Made by a program: the position numbers and the translations under genes. The notes beneath the pieces were generated by a model, which was not told the origin of the DNA, ran no database searches, and was given only the letters and a program-made list of their open reading frames with translations. DNA of 64,000 nucleotides from Kibdelosporangium banguiense (GTDB lineage Bacteria > Actinomycetota > Actinomycetes > Mycobacteriales > Pseudonocardiaceae), in the NCBI RefSeq assembly GCF_017876405.1, contig NZ_JAGINW010000001.1, forward strand, positions 7,453,203 through 7,517,202. Reading direction: 5' to 3'. Each line of letters opens with the position of its first letter. Position 1 is the stretch's first letter. Of this stretch, positions 34,716 through 43,318 are shown piece by piece.

Positions 34716-36234
34716 CGAGCGCCTGGGAAAGCGAATCGGCGAACAGGGCCATCAACGCGTGCATCTGGTAGTCACCGTTCCCGGCTGGTTCGAGCAGGCC
34801 ACGGTCGACCAGTACTCGCAGGCCGTCAAGGTCAGCGGTCAGGCTCATCGCACCCCACACACCCAGGATCTCCGCTATCGAGAACGTGGCCGGCTTGGGC
34901 GCGAACGCGCCAAGGCAGATGAACCGCAGCCGGTCAGCCGGGTCGAGGCTGCTCACGCTGCGATCGAGCACCGCGGCGACCGTGGCCGAGCTTTCCTCGG
35001 CCAGCCCCGCCAAATGCGCGGGCACGGACGCGCTGAACAACCGAAAGCCTTGTGTCACTTCAGCAAGCAACTCGTCCACCGGCAGCCCGCGGCCCGCTTC
35101 GGCAGCCAGCATGCGGCCCGCGACCTGCAGCGCGAGCGGCAGACCCTCCACCGCACGAGCCAAGTCACGCAGACCCTGCTCATGCGCGGAGGCGACCTGC
35201 GGCGCCAGTTGCGCGAGCAGCCGTATCGATGATTCCTCATCGAGGACTTCCAACCGGTACACCTGGTCGTGCGACGACGCCACCGCCTCGGCCACGGACT
35301 TGGCCCGCGTGGTGATGATCGTCGCGCAGTCCGCGCCACCGACGAGGAACGGCGCGGCGTGCGCGGGATCCCAGACATCGTCCACAACAAGCAACATCGC
35401 GCGGTCACGCAGAAGCGCGGACAACCGCGAGGACAGGTGCGGCACATCCAGATCGGGGTCCGGCTCCTCGTCAAGACTGCGCAGCCAGGCGATCAGTTCG
35501 GTCCGCACCCGATCGGTCTGCCCGATCCGCGCCCACAGCACGCCCCCGGGAAACGCACTCGCCAGCGCGGCGTCGTGAACCAGCGCCGCGGCCGTCGTCG
35601 TCTTACCGACACCCGGCCACCCGCGAACAGCGGTGACGACCTGCAGACGCTGCCGGTCACCGCCCGTCAGCCGTTCCCGCAACTGCTCGAGATCCCCACC
35701 CCGGCCGACAAACGACTGCGGCGGCGGAGGCGCCATACCGACAATTCGAGGCGTGCTGGCCCGGCCGTCCTGCCGTTCCAGATGATTGACAACAAGCAAG
35801 TTGAACAACGGACTGCCGGCCTTGCCGGCCTCCACGCGAATCTGCTCGGCAACCGCGGCGCTCATCGCGCTGAGCAGGGCAGGGAGATCAATGCCCACCG
35901 TGGCCGAGTCCATACCCTGGGCGTCGAAACTCGCCAGCAGCTCCGGCAACGGCGGTTCGGTCCGGGCCAGGGCCGAATCCACGAGCGCCTTCGCCACAGC
36001 CGGATCAGCGAAGAACCGGCCCAGCAAGGTCTCCAGATGCATCACCATGATCGCGGCCTGCTCCCCGGCCCCGCGCAACTGTGCGGCCAGCGACGCCTTC
36101 AACGCCTCTTCCAGCACCTTCCGCAAGACCCGCTCCTCAGCAGGCCCGAACGCGGCCGCCGCAAGCCGCGGCCCCAGCAACTGCCCAGCAAGCCGACCCG
36201 CCGCCCCGGCGATCGTCACCACAAGTTCAGCCAT
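34702..36234 (-). CDS. NB-ARC (STAND) NTPase, switch half of a split pair
   Basis: A 510-residue protein. Residues 1-150 form an Ala-rich helical domain beginning with a glycine-containing hydrophobic stretch (LVVTIAGAAGRLAGQLLGPRLAAAAFG) that could insert into or bind membranes. The NB-ARC follows: FVGRGGDLEQL, Walker A GWPGVGKTT with Lys211, Walker B LLVVDDVWD, the TIITTRAKSV motif, GLPLALQ and an MHD-like MHALM near the end. It ends right after the winged-helix region, with no repeats of its own; those are supplied by the overlapping TPR gene. Such NTPases act as ligand-gated oligomerisation switches, in plants and bacteria often for immunity. Confidence 0.88.
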   Translation of the reverse strand: MAELVVTIAGAAGRLAGQLLGPRLAAAAFGPAEERVLRKVLEEALKASLAAQLRGAGEQAAIMVMHLETLLGRFFADPAVAKALVDSALARTEPPLPELLASFDAQGMDSATVGIDLPALLSAMSAAVAEQIRVEAGKAGSPLFNLLVVNHLERQDGRASTPRIVGMAPPPPQSFVGRGGDLEQLRERLTGGDRQRLQVVTAVRGWPGVGKTTTAAALVHDAALASAFPGGVLWARIGQTDRVRTELIAWLRSLDEEPDPDLDVPHLSSRLSALLRDRAMLLVVDDVWDPAHAAPFLVGGADCATIITTRAKSVAEAVASSHDQVYRLEVLDEESSIRLLAQLAPQVASAHEQGLRDLARAVEGLPLALQVAGRMLAAEAGRGLPVDELLAEVTQGFRLFSASVPAHLAGLAEESSATVAAVLDRSVSSLDPADRLRFICLGAFAPKPATFSIAEILGVWGAMSLTADLDGLRVLVDRGLLEPAGNGDYQMHALMALFADSLSQALDEPS

Positions 36235-36325
36235 GCACGCTCCACCCTCGGACTGTCCCTTGTAATCGCCGCGCCCGCCAATAGCGTTGCTCCGACGTCA
36301 AGGTCCGGGTGTTTCGGCTGCTGGG

Positions 36326-37039
36326 TCAGGGCGCGAGTGCGTGGACGGCGTTGAGGATCATCGCTGTCACGGCTTCAGGCTGCGAGACGCTGAGGGCGTG
36401 GGATGCGCCGGATATTTCGCGGGTTGCCTTGGCACTGGCGCGGTTTGCCATGAAGCGGTGGAGGGCGACCGGGATGTTGAGGTCCGCGTCGCTGAAGACG
36501 AACCACGACGGGATCGATCGCCAGGCCGGTGTGTTCGTCGGAAGCCCTGTAGTGAGGGCGATTTCTGTGACGGGCCGCTGGGAGGCACTCATCACGGCGG
36601 CCTCGGTGCGGGGGACGTCGGCGGCGAACTGGTGGTGGAATGCGTCGGGGCGGATGGCGAACTCGTTGCCGCCGTTGGTGATCGGGTACGCCGTCAGTGC
36701 CTCGCCGAGGGTGCCTCCGGGGAATTTGTTCGACAGTTCGAGCGCGGACTCGCCCTGGTCCGGCGCGAACGCGCAGACGTAGACGAGGCTGGTCACCTTG
36801 TCGCTCGTGGCGGCGGCCTCGGTGATCACCATGCCGCCGTAGGAGTGGCCGACGAGCACTACGGGTGTGTCGATCGCGGCGAGTACGTCCCGGACGTAGG
36901 CGGCGTCGCCGGGCAGGCTGCGTAGCGGGTTGGCGACCGCGACGACGTTGAGGGAGCGGTCGTGCAGTCGCTCGATGACGCCGGACCAGCTCGCGGATTC
37001 GGCGAAGGCGCCGTGGACGAGGACAACGGTCGGTTTCAT
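36326..37039 (-). CDS. Alpha/beta hydrolase, EstC-like
   Basis: A 237-residue esterase-like protein. ATG 37039 opens at MKPTVVLVHGAFAESASW, the standard start of this family with its HGA oxyanion loop. The nucleophile elbow is GHSYGG with Ser66, Asp in FVFSDADLNIP and His in ISGASHALSVSQPEAV complete the triad. Relatives are secreted or cytosolic esterases upregulated by stress; no signal peptide is present. An ECF41-type promoter candidate lies 45 bases upstream, back to back with one for the small gene on the other strand. Confidence 0.88.
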   Translation of the reverse strand: MKPTVVLVHGAFAESASWSGVIERLHDRSLNVVAVANPLRSLPGDAAYVRDVLAAIDTPVVLVGHSYGGMVITEAAATSDKVTSLVYVCAFAPDQGESALELSNKFPGGTLGEALTAYPITNGGNEFAIRPDAFHHQFAADVPRTEAAVMSASQRPVTEIALTTGLPTNTPAWRSIPSWFVFSDADLNIPVALHRFMANRASAKATREISGASHALSVSQPEAVTAMILNAVHALAP

Positions 37040-37083
37040 GGTCGTTCTCTTCTCGTAAGTCGGCGAAGTGTCTTGTGGAGGAA

Positions 37084-37111
37084 GACAGCGCGGCGCTCGG
37101 GTTTTGTGACG
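37084..37111 (-). promoter_or_regulatory. ECF41/SigJ-type promoter candidate for the EstC-like hydrolase
   Basis: Reading the minus strand, CGTCACA (37111-37105) is followed after 17 bases by TGTC (37087-37084), 45 bases before the hydrolase ATG. The known ECF41/SigJ pattern is a TGTCACA-like -35 and a CGTC-like -10. Confidence 0.5.
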
Positions 37112-37133
37112 CGATGGCACGTTTCGCCCGGTC

Positions 37134-37160
37134 CGTCACAGACCGCAGGGCGTCCTGGTC
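37134..37160 (+). promoter_or_regulatory. ECF41/SigJ-type promoter candidate for the 62-residue protein gene
   Basis: CGTCACA at 37134-37140, 16 bases, then GGTC at 37157-37160, ending 39 bases before ATG 37200. It faces away from the hydrolase promoter; the two CGTCACA boxes form an inverted repeat 22 bases apart. Confidence 0.5.
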
Positions 37161-37199
37161 CTAGCTGGAGCCGCCACACCGTCCTGGAACGAGGCCCCC

Positions 37200-37388
37200 A
37201 TGACTGCTTTCTCGAAGGCCCACGCGCTCAACGTCGTCCGTCGTGTGTACGGACCTGACCGGGCCGAATCCCTCGCAGAGCGCCTGCCCGACCGGATCGA
37301 CCTGCACAACGCCGCGCACGCCAAACTGCTGTCCGAGCTCGGACTGACCGCGGACGACCTGTTCAATGCGCTCGGTGCTGAGCTGTGA
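37200..37388 (+). CDS. Small conserved-looking protein, 62 residues
   Basis: A short soluble protein with good codon bias, two predicted helices around VVRRVYGPDRAESLAERLPDRI and a C-terminal helix TADDLFNALGAEL. A GAACGAGG ribosome binding site and an ECF41-type promoter candidate precede it. No transmembrane segment is visible. Its 3' end overlaps the end of the truncated sigma factor gene on the other strand by 26 bases, so the two lost their natural spacing or the sigma gene was cut here. Function unknown. Confidence 0.65.
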   Translation: MTAFSKAHALNVVRRVYGPDRAESLAERLPDRIDLHNAAHAKLLSELGLTADDLFNALGAEL

Positions 37389-38049
37389 GCTGCCGGCGGC
37401 TGGACTGAGCACGGGCATCATCAGCCAGCAGGCGTTCGAAGTGCGCCACGGTGCCGGCCTGCGCGGCGTTGAGGAAGGCTGTCATCAACCGGTCGCGGGC
37501 AGCCGGGTGGACAGGCTCGTGCCGTGGCCCGGCGAGATGCACGCGGGCTCGTCGCCCAAGTTGACGCGCGTTGGCCACGCTTATCCGGAGTGTCTCGGCA
37601 ATGTCGCGGAACGGGTAGTCGAACGCCTCGCGGAGCACGAAGACGGCGCGTTCGGTCGGGGACAGGCGCTGGAGCAGGAGCAGAACGGCCTGCTCGACGT
37701 CTGCTGACCGTTCGGTCGCCTGTGTCGGGTCCTCGGGGGAGAGGACCTGGCCCGGCAGCCAGCGATCCACGAGAACCTCGCGGCGGACGCGGGCCGAGCC
37801 CAGGACGTTGAGCGTGACCCGGGTCGTGATCTTGACGAGGAACGCGACCCGGTCGCGTACCAGTGTCCGGTCCACGCCCTGCCAGCGCAGCCAGACGTCC
37901 TGGACGACGTCCTCGGCGTCGGCGGCCCGGCCGAGCATCTGGTACGCGATCCCGAACAGGCGCGGACGAACGCTCTGGAAGTCCGCCGCGTCCGCGTCCG
38001 GCGACGGGCGAGGTGACTTTGACGCGTTGCTGACGTTCGTCAAACGCAT
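37363..38049 (-). CDS. ECF41/SigJ-type sigma factor with truncated SnoaL-like C-terminal domain
   Basis: A 228-residue protein from ATG 38049. Regions 2 and 4 are complete (FQSVRPRLFGIAYQMLGRAADAEDVVQDVWLRW; LSPTERAVFVLREAFDYPFRDIAETLRISVANARQLGRRA), and the linker WLPGQVLSPEDP is diagnostic of ECF41. Family members have about 280-310 residues because a SnoaL-like domain follows region 4. Here only its first helix remains (FLNAAQAGTVAHFERLLADD), then a short unrelated tail. Published work on ECF41 shows that this extension controls activity, so the truncated protein may be deregulated or inactive. ECF41-type promoter candidates flank the gene. Confidence 0.82.
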   Translation of the reverse strand: MRLTNVSNASKSPRPSPDADAADFQSVRPRLFGIAYQMLGRAADAEDVVQDVWLRWQGVDRTLVRDRVAFLVKITTRVTLNVLGSARVRREVLVDRWLPGQVLSPEDPTQATERSADVEQAVLLLLQRLSPTERAVFVLREAFDYPFRDIAETLRISVANARQLGRRARVHLAGPRHEPVHPAARDRLMTAFLNAAQAGTVAHFERLLADDARAQSSRRQLTAQHRAH

Positions 38050-38272
38050 GAGGATTGTCCTCTTCGTCGTGGCTGGGTGGGGCACTACCACCGTCGCGCC
38101 AGCGCGGGTCCTGCCGCGCCCGGGTAAATCCCTGGGCCTGCGCGGCCAGGGACACGTGCCCGCCCGTGATCACCGACACGGATCACCCGGGCACCGGGTG
38201 CTTCTAAGATCGGAAGCCGGGCGGCCCGCGTTGACCGGAGTCGGGCTGCCGCGACCCGCGCGGTGGTGGTGG

Positions 38273-41086
38273 ATGTCGAGCAGCGACCCTCGTCGGCTGC
38301 GTGGCAGGCACGGCGAGTGTGCGGCGCTGGATCAGTTGCTGGCGGACACCAAGACTGGTCAGAGCCAGGTACTGGTGCTGCGCGGCGAGGCGGGAATCGG
38401 CAAGTCCGCGTTGGTAGAATACCTGGTGGCCGGCGCGGCGGGCTGCCGGATCGCACGGGCCGCCGGTGTCGAGTCCGAGATGGAGTTGGCGTTCGCCGGG
38501 TTGCACCAGCTGTGCGCGCCGCTGATGGGGTATCTGAGCCGGCTTCCGGACCCGCAGCGGGACGCGTTGACCATCGCGTTCGGCCTGAGTACGGGCAGCC
38601 CGCCGGACCGTTTCCTGGTCGGGCTGGCGGTGCTCAGCCTGCTGGCCGAGGCGGCTGACGAGCAGCCGCTGGTGTGCGTGGTGGACGACGCTCAGTGGCT
38701 TGACCGGGTCTCCGCACAGACGCTGGCCTTCGTCGCGCGCCGGCTTTTCGCCGAACGGGTGGCGCTGGTGTTCGCGGTACGCACCCAGACGGTCGACGAC
38801 CAGCTGGCTGGATTGCGCGAGCTCGAGATTCAGGGGCTGCGCGACGACGATGCACGTGCGCTGCTGGGCTCGGTGGTCCTGGGACGAGTCGACGAGCACG
38901 TCCGGGACCGGATCGTCGCCGAGGCCCGTGGTAACCCGCTGGCTCTGCTGGAGTTGCCGCAGGGGTGGACGGCAGCGGAGCTGGCCGGTGGGTTCGGGCA
39001 CCCGGACACGCGGCCGCTGGCGAGTCGGATCGAGCAGAGCTTTCTTCGCCGTATCGCGTCGCTTCCGGTTGCGACACAACGGCTTCTGCTGGTGGCGGCC
39101 GCCGAGCCGGTGGGGGATCTGTGGTTGTTGCGGCGGGTGGCCGAGCGGCTTGACATAGGCGCCGACGCCGCGTCGGAGGCCGAGGCGGCGGGGCTGATCG
39201 AGTTCGGTGCGCGGGTGCGGTTTCGCCACCCGCTGGTGCGCTCAGCGGCTTATCGCGCGGCAGACGCCGGAGAACGCCGGGACGTGCATCGTGCGCTGGC
39301 CGCGGCGACCGATCCGGAATCCGACCCGGATCGCCGAGCCTGGCATCGCGCCCACGCGGCGGTCGAACCGGACGAAGCCGTCGCCGACGAACTGGCGCGT
39401 TCAGCCGACCGCGCCCAGGCCCGCGGCGGTATCGCGGCGGCGGCCGCGTTCCTGCGGCGTGCGACCGGGCTGACGCCTGATCCGGTCAGACGCGGAGCGA
39501 GAGCGATGGCCGCGGCGCAGGCCACGTTCGAGGCCGGGGCCCCCGACGCGGCACTTGAGCTGCTCGCCGCGGCGGAGATGGGCCCGTTGGACGAGCTTCA
39601 GCGTGGGCGGATGGCGCGGCTGCGTGGCCAGATCGTGTTCGCGCGCAGGCGCGGTGGCGAGGCTCTGCCGATGCTGCTCGACGCGGCCAACCGGCTGGAG
39701 CACCTCGACGACGGACAAGCGCGTGAGGCGTACCTCGAAGCAATCGGATCAGCGGTTTTCGGAGGCCGCCTCAACGGAAACGGCGGCGTGCGGGAGGTGG
39801 CTGAGGCCGCCCGCGCCGCACCGCAAGGACCGCGACCACCACGCCTGGCCGACGCGCTTCTCGATGGCCTGGCGGCGCGGTTCGCCGAGGGATACGTCGG
39901 AGGCGCTTCGCTCTTGAAGTGCGCTCTGCGGGACGCCGGAGACAACGAAGACGACAGCATGCGGTGGCTCTGGCTCACATGGCTGGCCGCAGGCGACATG
40001 TGGGACGACGAGGCGTGGCATGAACTGGCCACACGCGCGGTCCGGACGGCTCGCGAGACCGGCGCGCTCAACTTCCTTCCGCTGGCCCTCGTCTACCGGG
40101 CCGCCGTACACGTGCATGCCGGGGAGTTCGACCTGGCCCTGACGCTGATCGAGGAGTCCGAGGCGATCACGGAGGCGATCGGCAACTCGCACCTCGGATA
40201 CGGCACGTTGCTGCTCATCGCCTGGCGGGGCGGGGATGACCAGGAGCCCGGCTCTGTCGCCGGACGGCTCCGTGACATCCTGCCGGTCACGGCAACCGGG
40301 ACGTCCGGCAAGGTGGGTGCGTCGGGGCTGATGCAGTCCGGTGCACGGTGGGCGAGCTCCTGGGGCGAGGGGCGAGCGATCGGTCTGGGCAACTACCTGA
40401 ACGCGTTGCTGTACAACGGCCGCAGCCAGTACCAGGCCGCCCTTGTGTGCGCGGAAAAGGCGTGCGAGCACGACGATCTGGGTGTCTTCGGGTTCGCGCT
40501 CGCCGAGCTGGTCGAGGCGGGCACCCGCAGTGACGCTCCCGAGGCGGCTGCGGCTGCCCTGGGACAACTGGAGGAACGAGCCACCGCCAGTGGCACGGAC
40601 TGGGCCCTCGGGGTGCTGGCCAGGTCGAGAGCGCTGCTCAGCGACGGCCAGGCCGCCGACCTGCTGTACCGCGAGGCCATCGAGCGCCTTTCGCGCTGCC
40701 GGATCGCCGTTGACCTCGCCCGCACTCACCTGGTGTACGGCGAATGGCTGCGTCGCGAGAACCGGCGCGTCGACGCACGCGAGCAACTGCGAACCGCCTA
40801 CGAGATGCTGCACCGGTTCGGCGCCAACGCCTTCGCCGAGCGGGCTCGACGCGAACTCCTGGCCATCGGCGAGCCGGTACGCCAACGCGCGGCCGAGACA
40901 CGCGATGGCCTTACCGCGCAGGAGACCCAGATCGCCCGGCTCGCCGGCGACGGGATGACCAACTCCGAGATCGGCGCCGAGCTTTTCATCAGCCCCCGTA
41001 CCGTCGAATGGCACCTGCGCAAGGTGTTCACCAAGCTCGACGTCAACTCGCGCAGGGAACTCCGCGGAGCGCTGGCCTCTCACTGA
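38273..41086 (+). CDS. LAL-family LuxR regulator (large ATP-binding regulator)
   Basis: A 937-residue transcription factor. The N-terminus (RLRGRHGECAALDQLL) leads to Walker A GEAGIGKS (38-45) and Walker B LVCVVDDAQWLD, the MalT/LAL type of STAND ATPase. A long helical TPR-like section follows, and the C-terminal LuxR helix-turn-helix (LTAQETQIARLAGDGMTNSEIGAELFISPRTVEWHLRKVFTKL) completes the usual architecture. LAL proteins are commonly pathway activators in actinomycetes. The gene is divergent from the truncated sigma gene with 223 bases between starts; ATG 38273 is preceded by a GGTGGTGG stretch. Targets are not visible. Confidence 0.9.
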   Translation: MSSSDPRRLRGRHGECAALDQLLADTKTGQSQVLVLRGEAGIGKSALVEYLVAGAAGCRIARAAGVESEMELAFAGLHQLCAPLMGYLSRLPDPQRDALTIAFGLSTGSPPDRFLVGLAVLSLLAEAADEQPLVCVVDDAQWLDRVSAQTLAFVARRLFAERVALVFAVRTQTVDDQLAGLRELEIQGLRDDDARALLGSVVLGRVDEHVRDRIVAEARGNPLALLELPQGWTAAELAGGFGHPDTRPLASRIEQSFLRRIASLPVATQRLLLVAAAEPVGDLWLLRRVAERLDIGADAASEAEAAGLIEFGARVRFRHPLVRSAAYRAADAGERRDVHRALAAATDPESDPDRRAWHRAHAAVEPDEAVADELARSADRAQARGGIAAAAAFLRRATGLTPDPVRRGARAMAAAQATFEAGAPDAALELLAAAEMGPLDELQRGRMARLRGQIVFARRRGGEALPMLLDAANRLEHLDDGQAREAYLEAIGSAVFGGRLNGNGGVREVAEAARAAPQGPRPPRLADALLDGLAARFAEGYVGGASLLKCALRDAGDNEDDSMRWLWLTWLAAGDMWDDEAWHELATRAVRTARETGALNFLPLALVYRAAVHVHAGEFDLALTLIEESEAITEAIGNSHLGYGTLLLIAWRGGDDQEPGSVAGRLRDILPVTATGTSGKVGASGLMQSGARWASSWGEGRAIGLGNYLNALLYNGRSQYQAALVCAEKACEHDDLGVFGFALAELVEAGTRSDAPEAAAAALGQLEERATASGTDWALGVLARSRALLSDGQAADLLYREAIERLSRCRIAVDLARTHLVYGEWLRRENRRVDAREQLRTAYEMLHRFGANAFAERARRELLAIGEPVRQRAAETRDGLTAQETQIARLAGDGMTNSEIGAELFISPRTVEWHLRKVFTKLDVNSRRELRGALASH

Positions 41087-41089
41087 CAG

Positions 41090-41116
41090 TGTCACAACGC
41101 GATGCCCAGTCCTGTC
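41090..41116 (+). promoter_or_regulatory. ECF41/SigJ-type promoter candidate for the universal stress protein
   Basis: TGTCACA at 41090-41096, 16 bases, then TGTC at 41113-41116, 37 bases before ATG 41154. Identical boxes and spacing occur upstream of the next gene at 42058-42084. Confidence 0.6.
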
Positions 41117-41153
41117 CTCGTTGTGACCCATTCGAGCGGGACAGGAGCGAGAG

Positions 41154-42026
41154 ATGCGAGAGAGAAACGCGCCAGTGGTCGTAGGCATCGACGGGTCGTC
41201 GTCGGCGCTCGACGCCGCCCGGTGGGCAGCACGCGAGGCCACGCGCCGTGGCGCCCCACTGCACTTGATCAGCGCATTCGGCTGGTCCGGGACACGGCAT
41301 CTCGGCGACCCGGGACTCGGCAACTACCACGAGACGATGTTGCGAACCACCTGGGAAGCTGTCTCGATGGCCGCCAAGGCGGCTGCGGAGGCCGCCGGGG
41401 GTGTCGAGATCTCCGAACTCGTCAACAACGGCTTCCCGGTACCGTTGCTGGTCACCGAGTCGCGCCAGGCCGGACTGATCGTGATCGGTGACCGTGGCCT
41501 TGGCGGTTTCACCTCCCTGCTGGTCGGTTCGGTCGCGGTCGGACTGGCCGCCCGCGCGGAATGCCCGGTCGTCGTCGTGCGCGGTGAACGACCGCTTGAT
41601 ACCGGCCCGGTTGTGGTTGGCATCGACGGCTCACCGGTCAGCGAGGCCGCACTGGCATTCGCCTTCGATGCGGCGGATTCGCGCAATGTGCCCTTGATCG
41701 CGGTACATGCCTGGACCGACAGCGTGTTCGACGCTGCCGTGGCGCCCCTGCTGGACTGGGACGCCATCGAGACCGAAGAACGCCGGCTGCTCGCCGAGCG
41801 CCTCGCGGGGTGGAGCGAGAAGTATCCCGACGTCGCGGTCCAGCGTGTGGTCGTACGGGACCGGCCCGCTCACGCGCTGATCGGGCAGGCAGCCCACGCC
41901 CAGCTCGTGGTTGTCGGATCACACGGCCGGGGCAGCGCGGCCGGACTCGTGCTCGGCTCCGTCAGCCACGCTGTGCTGCACCATTCACCGTGCCCGGTCG
42001 CATTCGTCCGCCCCGAACCGTCGTGA
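41154..42026 (+). CDS. Universal stress protein, tandem Usp domains
   Basis: A 290-residue protein with two Usp domains (about 8-140 and 150-290). Each has the ATP-binding pattern: VIGDRGLGGFTSLLVGSVAVGL in the first and VVGSHGRGSAAGLVLGSVSHAV in the second. Tandem Usp proteins of actinobacteria bind ATP and support stress survival or dormancy. A GGAGCGAGAG ribosome binding site precedes the ATG. The upstream ECF41-type promoter candidate suggests control by that class of sigma factor. Confidence 0.92.
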   Translation: MRERNAPVVVGIDGSSSALDAARWAAREATRRGAPLHLISAFGWSGTRHLGDPGLGNYHETMLRTTWEAVSMAAKAAAEAAGGVEISELVNNGFPVPLLVTESRQAGLIVIGDRGLGGFTSLLVGSVAVGLAARAECPVVVVRGERPLDTGPVVVGIDGSPVSEAALAFAFDAADSRNVPLIAVHAWTDSVFDAAVAPLLDWDAIETEERRLLAERLAGWSEKYPDVAVQRVVVRDRPAHALIGQAAHAQLVVVGSHGRGSAAGLVLGSVSHAVLHHSPCPVAFVRPEPS

Positions 42027-42057
42027 ATCCGTGCCAGGTGTGACGACCAGTATCTCG

Positions 42058-42084
42058 TGTCACAACGAAGCGGCCTGTCCTGTC
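42058..42084 (+). promoter_or_regulatory. ECF41/SigJ-type promoter candidate for the LtrA-like gene
   Basis: TGTCACA at 42058-42064, 16 bases, then TGTC at 42081-42084, ending 25 bases before GTG 42110. Boxes and spacer length match the usp promoter candidate exactly, and the spacers share ACG at their start and TCC or TGTCC at their end. Confidence 0.6.
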
Positions 42085-42109
42085 TCACGGGTGACCCGAG
42101 TGAACAGAG

Positions 42110-43315
42110 GTGAGGGCCATCAGCATCCGCATCCGGATGAGCGCGCGTTCGATCGAAGAGCCGAATCGTGTCTCGAGCCAGCTGGAGTTGTTGTTCGACC
42201 TGACCTTCGTGGTCGCGGTGGCCAGTGCCGTCAGCCGGTTGGCGCACGCGGTCGAGGCCGGTCACGCGTCGTCCGGCGTCCTGCTGTTCCTGGAGGTGTT
42301 CTTCGCGATCTGGTGGGCGTGGATGAACTTCACATGGTTCGCGTCCTCATACGACACCGACGACGTCGCCTACCGCTTGATGACCATGGTCCAGATGGCG
42401 GGCGTGCTCATCCTCGCCGCCGGGGTGCCCGCGGCCGCTGACGAAGGCAATTTCCGGACGGTGACGCTGGGCTACATCGTCATGCGGATCGCACTGGTCG
42501 GGCAGTGGGTGCGAGCGGCGATCGAGGACCCGACAGGCCGACGTACCGCGCTGCGATACGCGGCGGGTTTCTCCGTCCTGCAGGTCGGCTGGCTGGCGCG
42601 GCTGGTGCTGGCGGAATCCGGTGTTCTCGCCGGCAGCGGGCCGCTGCTGTTTTCCTTCGTCGTTCTCGCCGTGTTCGAGCTCGCGGTGCCGCGCTGGGCC
42701 GAGCGGACCAGCCCGACGAACTGGCATCCCCATCACATCGCCGAGCGGTACAACCTGTTCACGATCATCCTCTTCGGCGAGACCCTGCTCGCGGCGTCGA
42801 CGGGTGTCGGTACCGCGGTGCGGGACGGGTGGACGTGGTCGCTGATCATCGTCGCGGGATCCGGGCTCGTTCTGATGTTCGCGCTGTGGTGGCTGTACTC
42901 CCTCGAACCGGGCGGCGAGGCACTGGCCGCCCTGCGAGACCGTTCGTACCAGTGGGGTTACGGCCATTTCGGACTGTTCGCCGCGCTGGCGGCTCTCGGC
43001 GCGGGCCTCGAAGTCGCCGTCGCACAGAGCGGGCACCACGCGGGAGTCTCGCCGGCCACAGCCAGTTACGCGGTAGCCATCCCGGTCGCCGGATTCCTGA
43101 TACTCCTGTGGGCGGTCCACGCACCGTTCATCCGGCGGTCGGTTGTCCGGCACATCGGCCCGCTTCTCGGTGCCGTAGCCGTCATGCTCTCGCCTCAGGC
43201 GGTACCAGCCGTGGGGACGGCCGGTACCGTGGCCCTGATCGCGGTGGTCTGTGTCGTGGTCACCGCGTTGACCATCGCGTCCCGCCAACGGCGGGAACTG
43301 GAACTGAAGGCGTGA
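42110..43315 (+). CDS. LtrA-like (low temperature requirement A) integral membrane protein
   Basis: A 401-residue polytopic protein with about ten hydrophobic helices. The signature SQLELLFDLTFVVAVASAVSRLA in the first helix and the motif WHPHHIAERYNLFTIILFGETLLAAS in the middle identify the bacterial LtrA family, whose biochemical role is not established. GTG 42110 lacks a good ribosome binding site; ATG 42137 is another option, just before the conserved part. The repeated promoter candidate upstream links it to the universal stress protein gene. Confidence 0.88.
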   Translation: MRAISIRIRMSARSIEEPNRVSSQLELLFDLTFVVAVASAVSRLAHAVEAGHASSGVLLFLEVFFAIWWAWMNFTWFASSYDTDDVAYRLMTMVQMAGVLILAAGVPAAADEGNFRTVTLGYIVMRIALVGQWVRAAIEDPTGRRTALRYAAGFSVLQVGWLARLVLAESGVLAGSGPLLFSFVVLAVFELAVPRWAERTSPTNWHPHHIAERYNLFTIILFGETLLAASTGVGTAVRDGWTWSLIIVAGSGLVLMFALWWLYSLEPGGEALAALRDRSYQWGYGHFGLFAALAALGAGLEVAVAQSGHHAGVSPATASYAVAIPVAGFLILLWAVHAPFIRRSVVRHIGPLLGAVAVMLSPQAVPAVGTAGTVALIAVVCVVVTALTIASRQRRELELKA

Positions 43316-43318
43316 GCC

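Noticed and set aside
39749..41323. Minus-strand frame of 524 codons opposite the LAL regulator and universal stress protein
   Set aside because: Both plus-strand proteins have complete family motifs through this region; the antisense frame has none.
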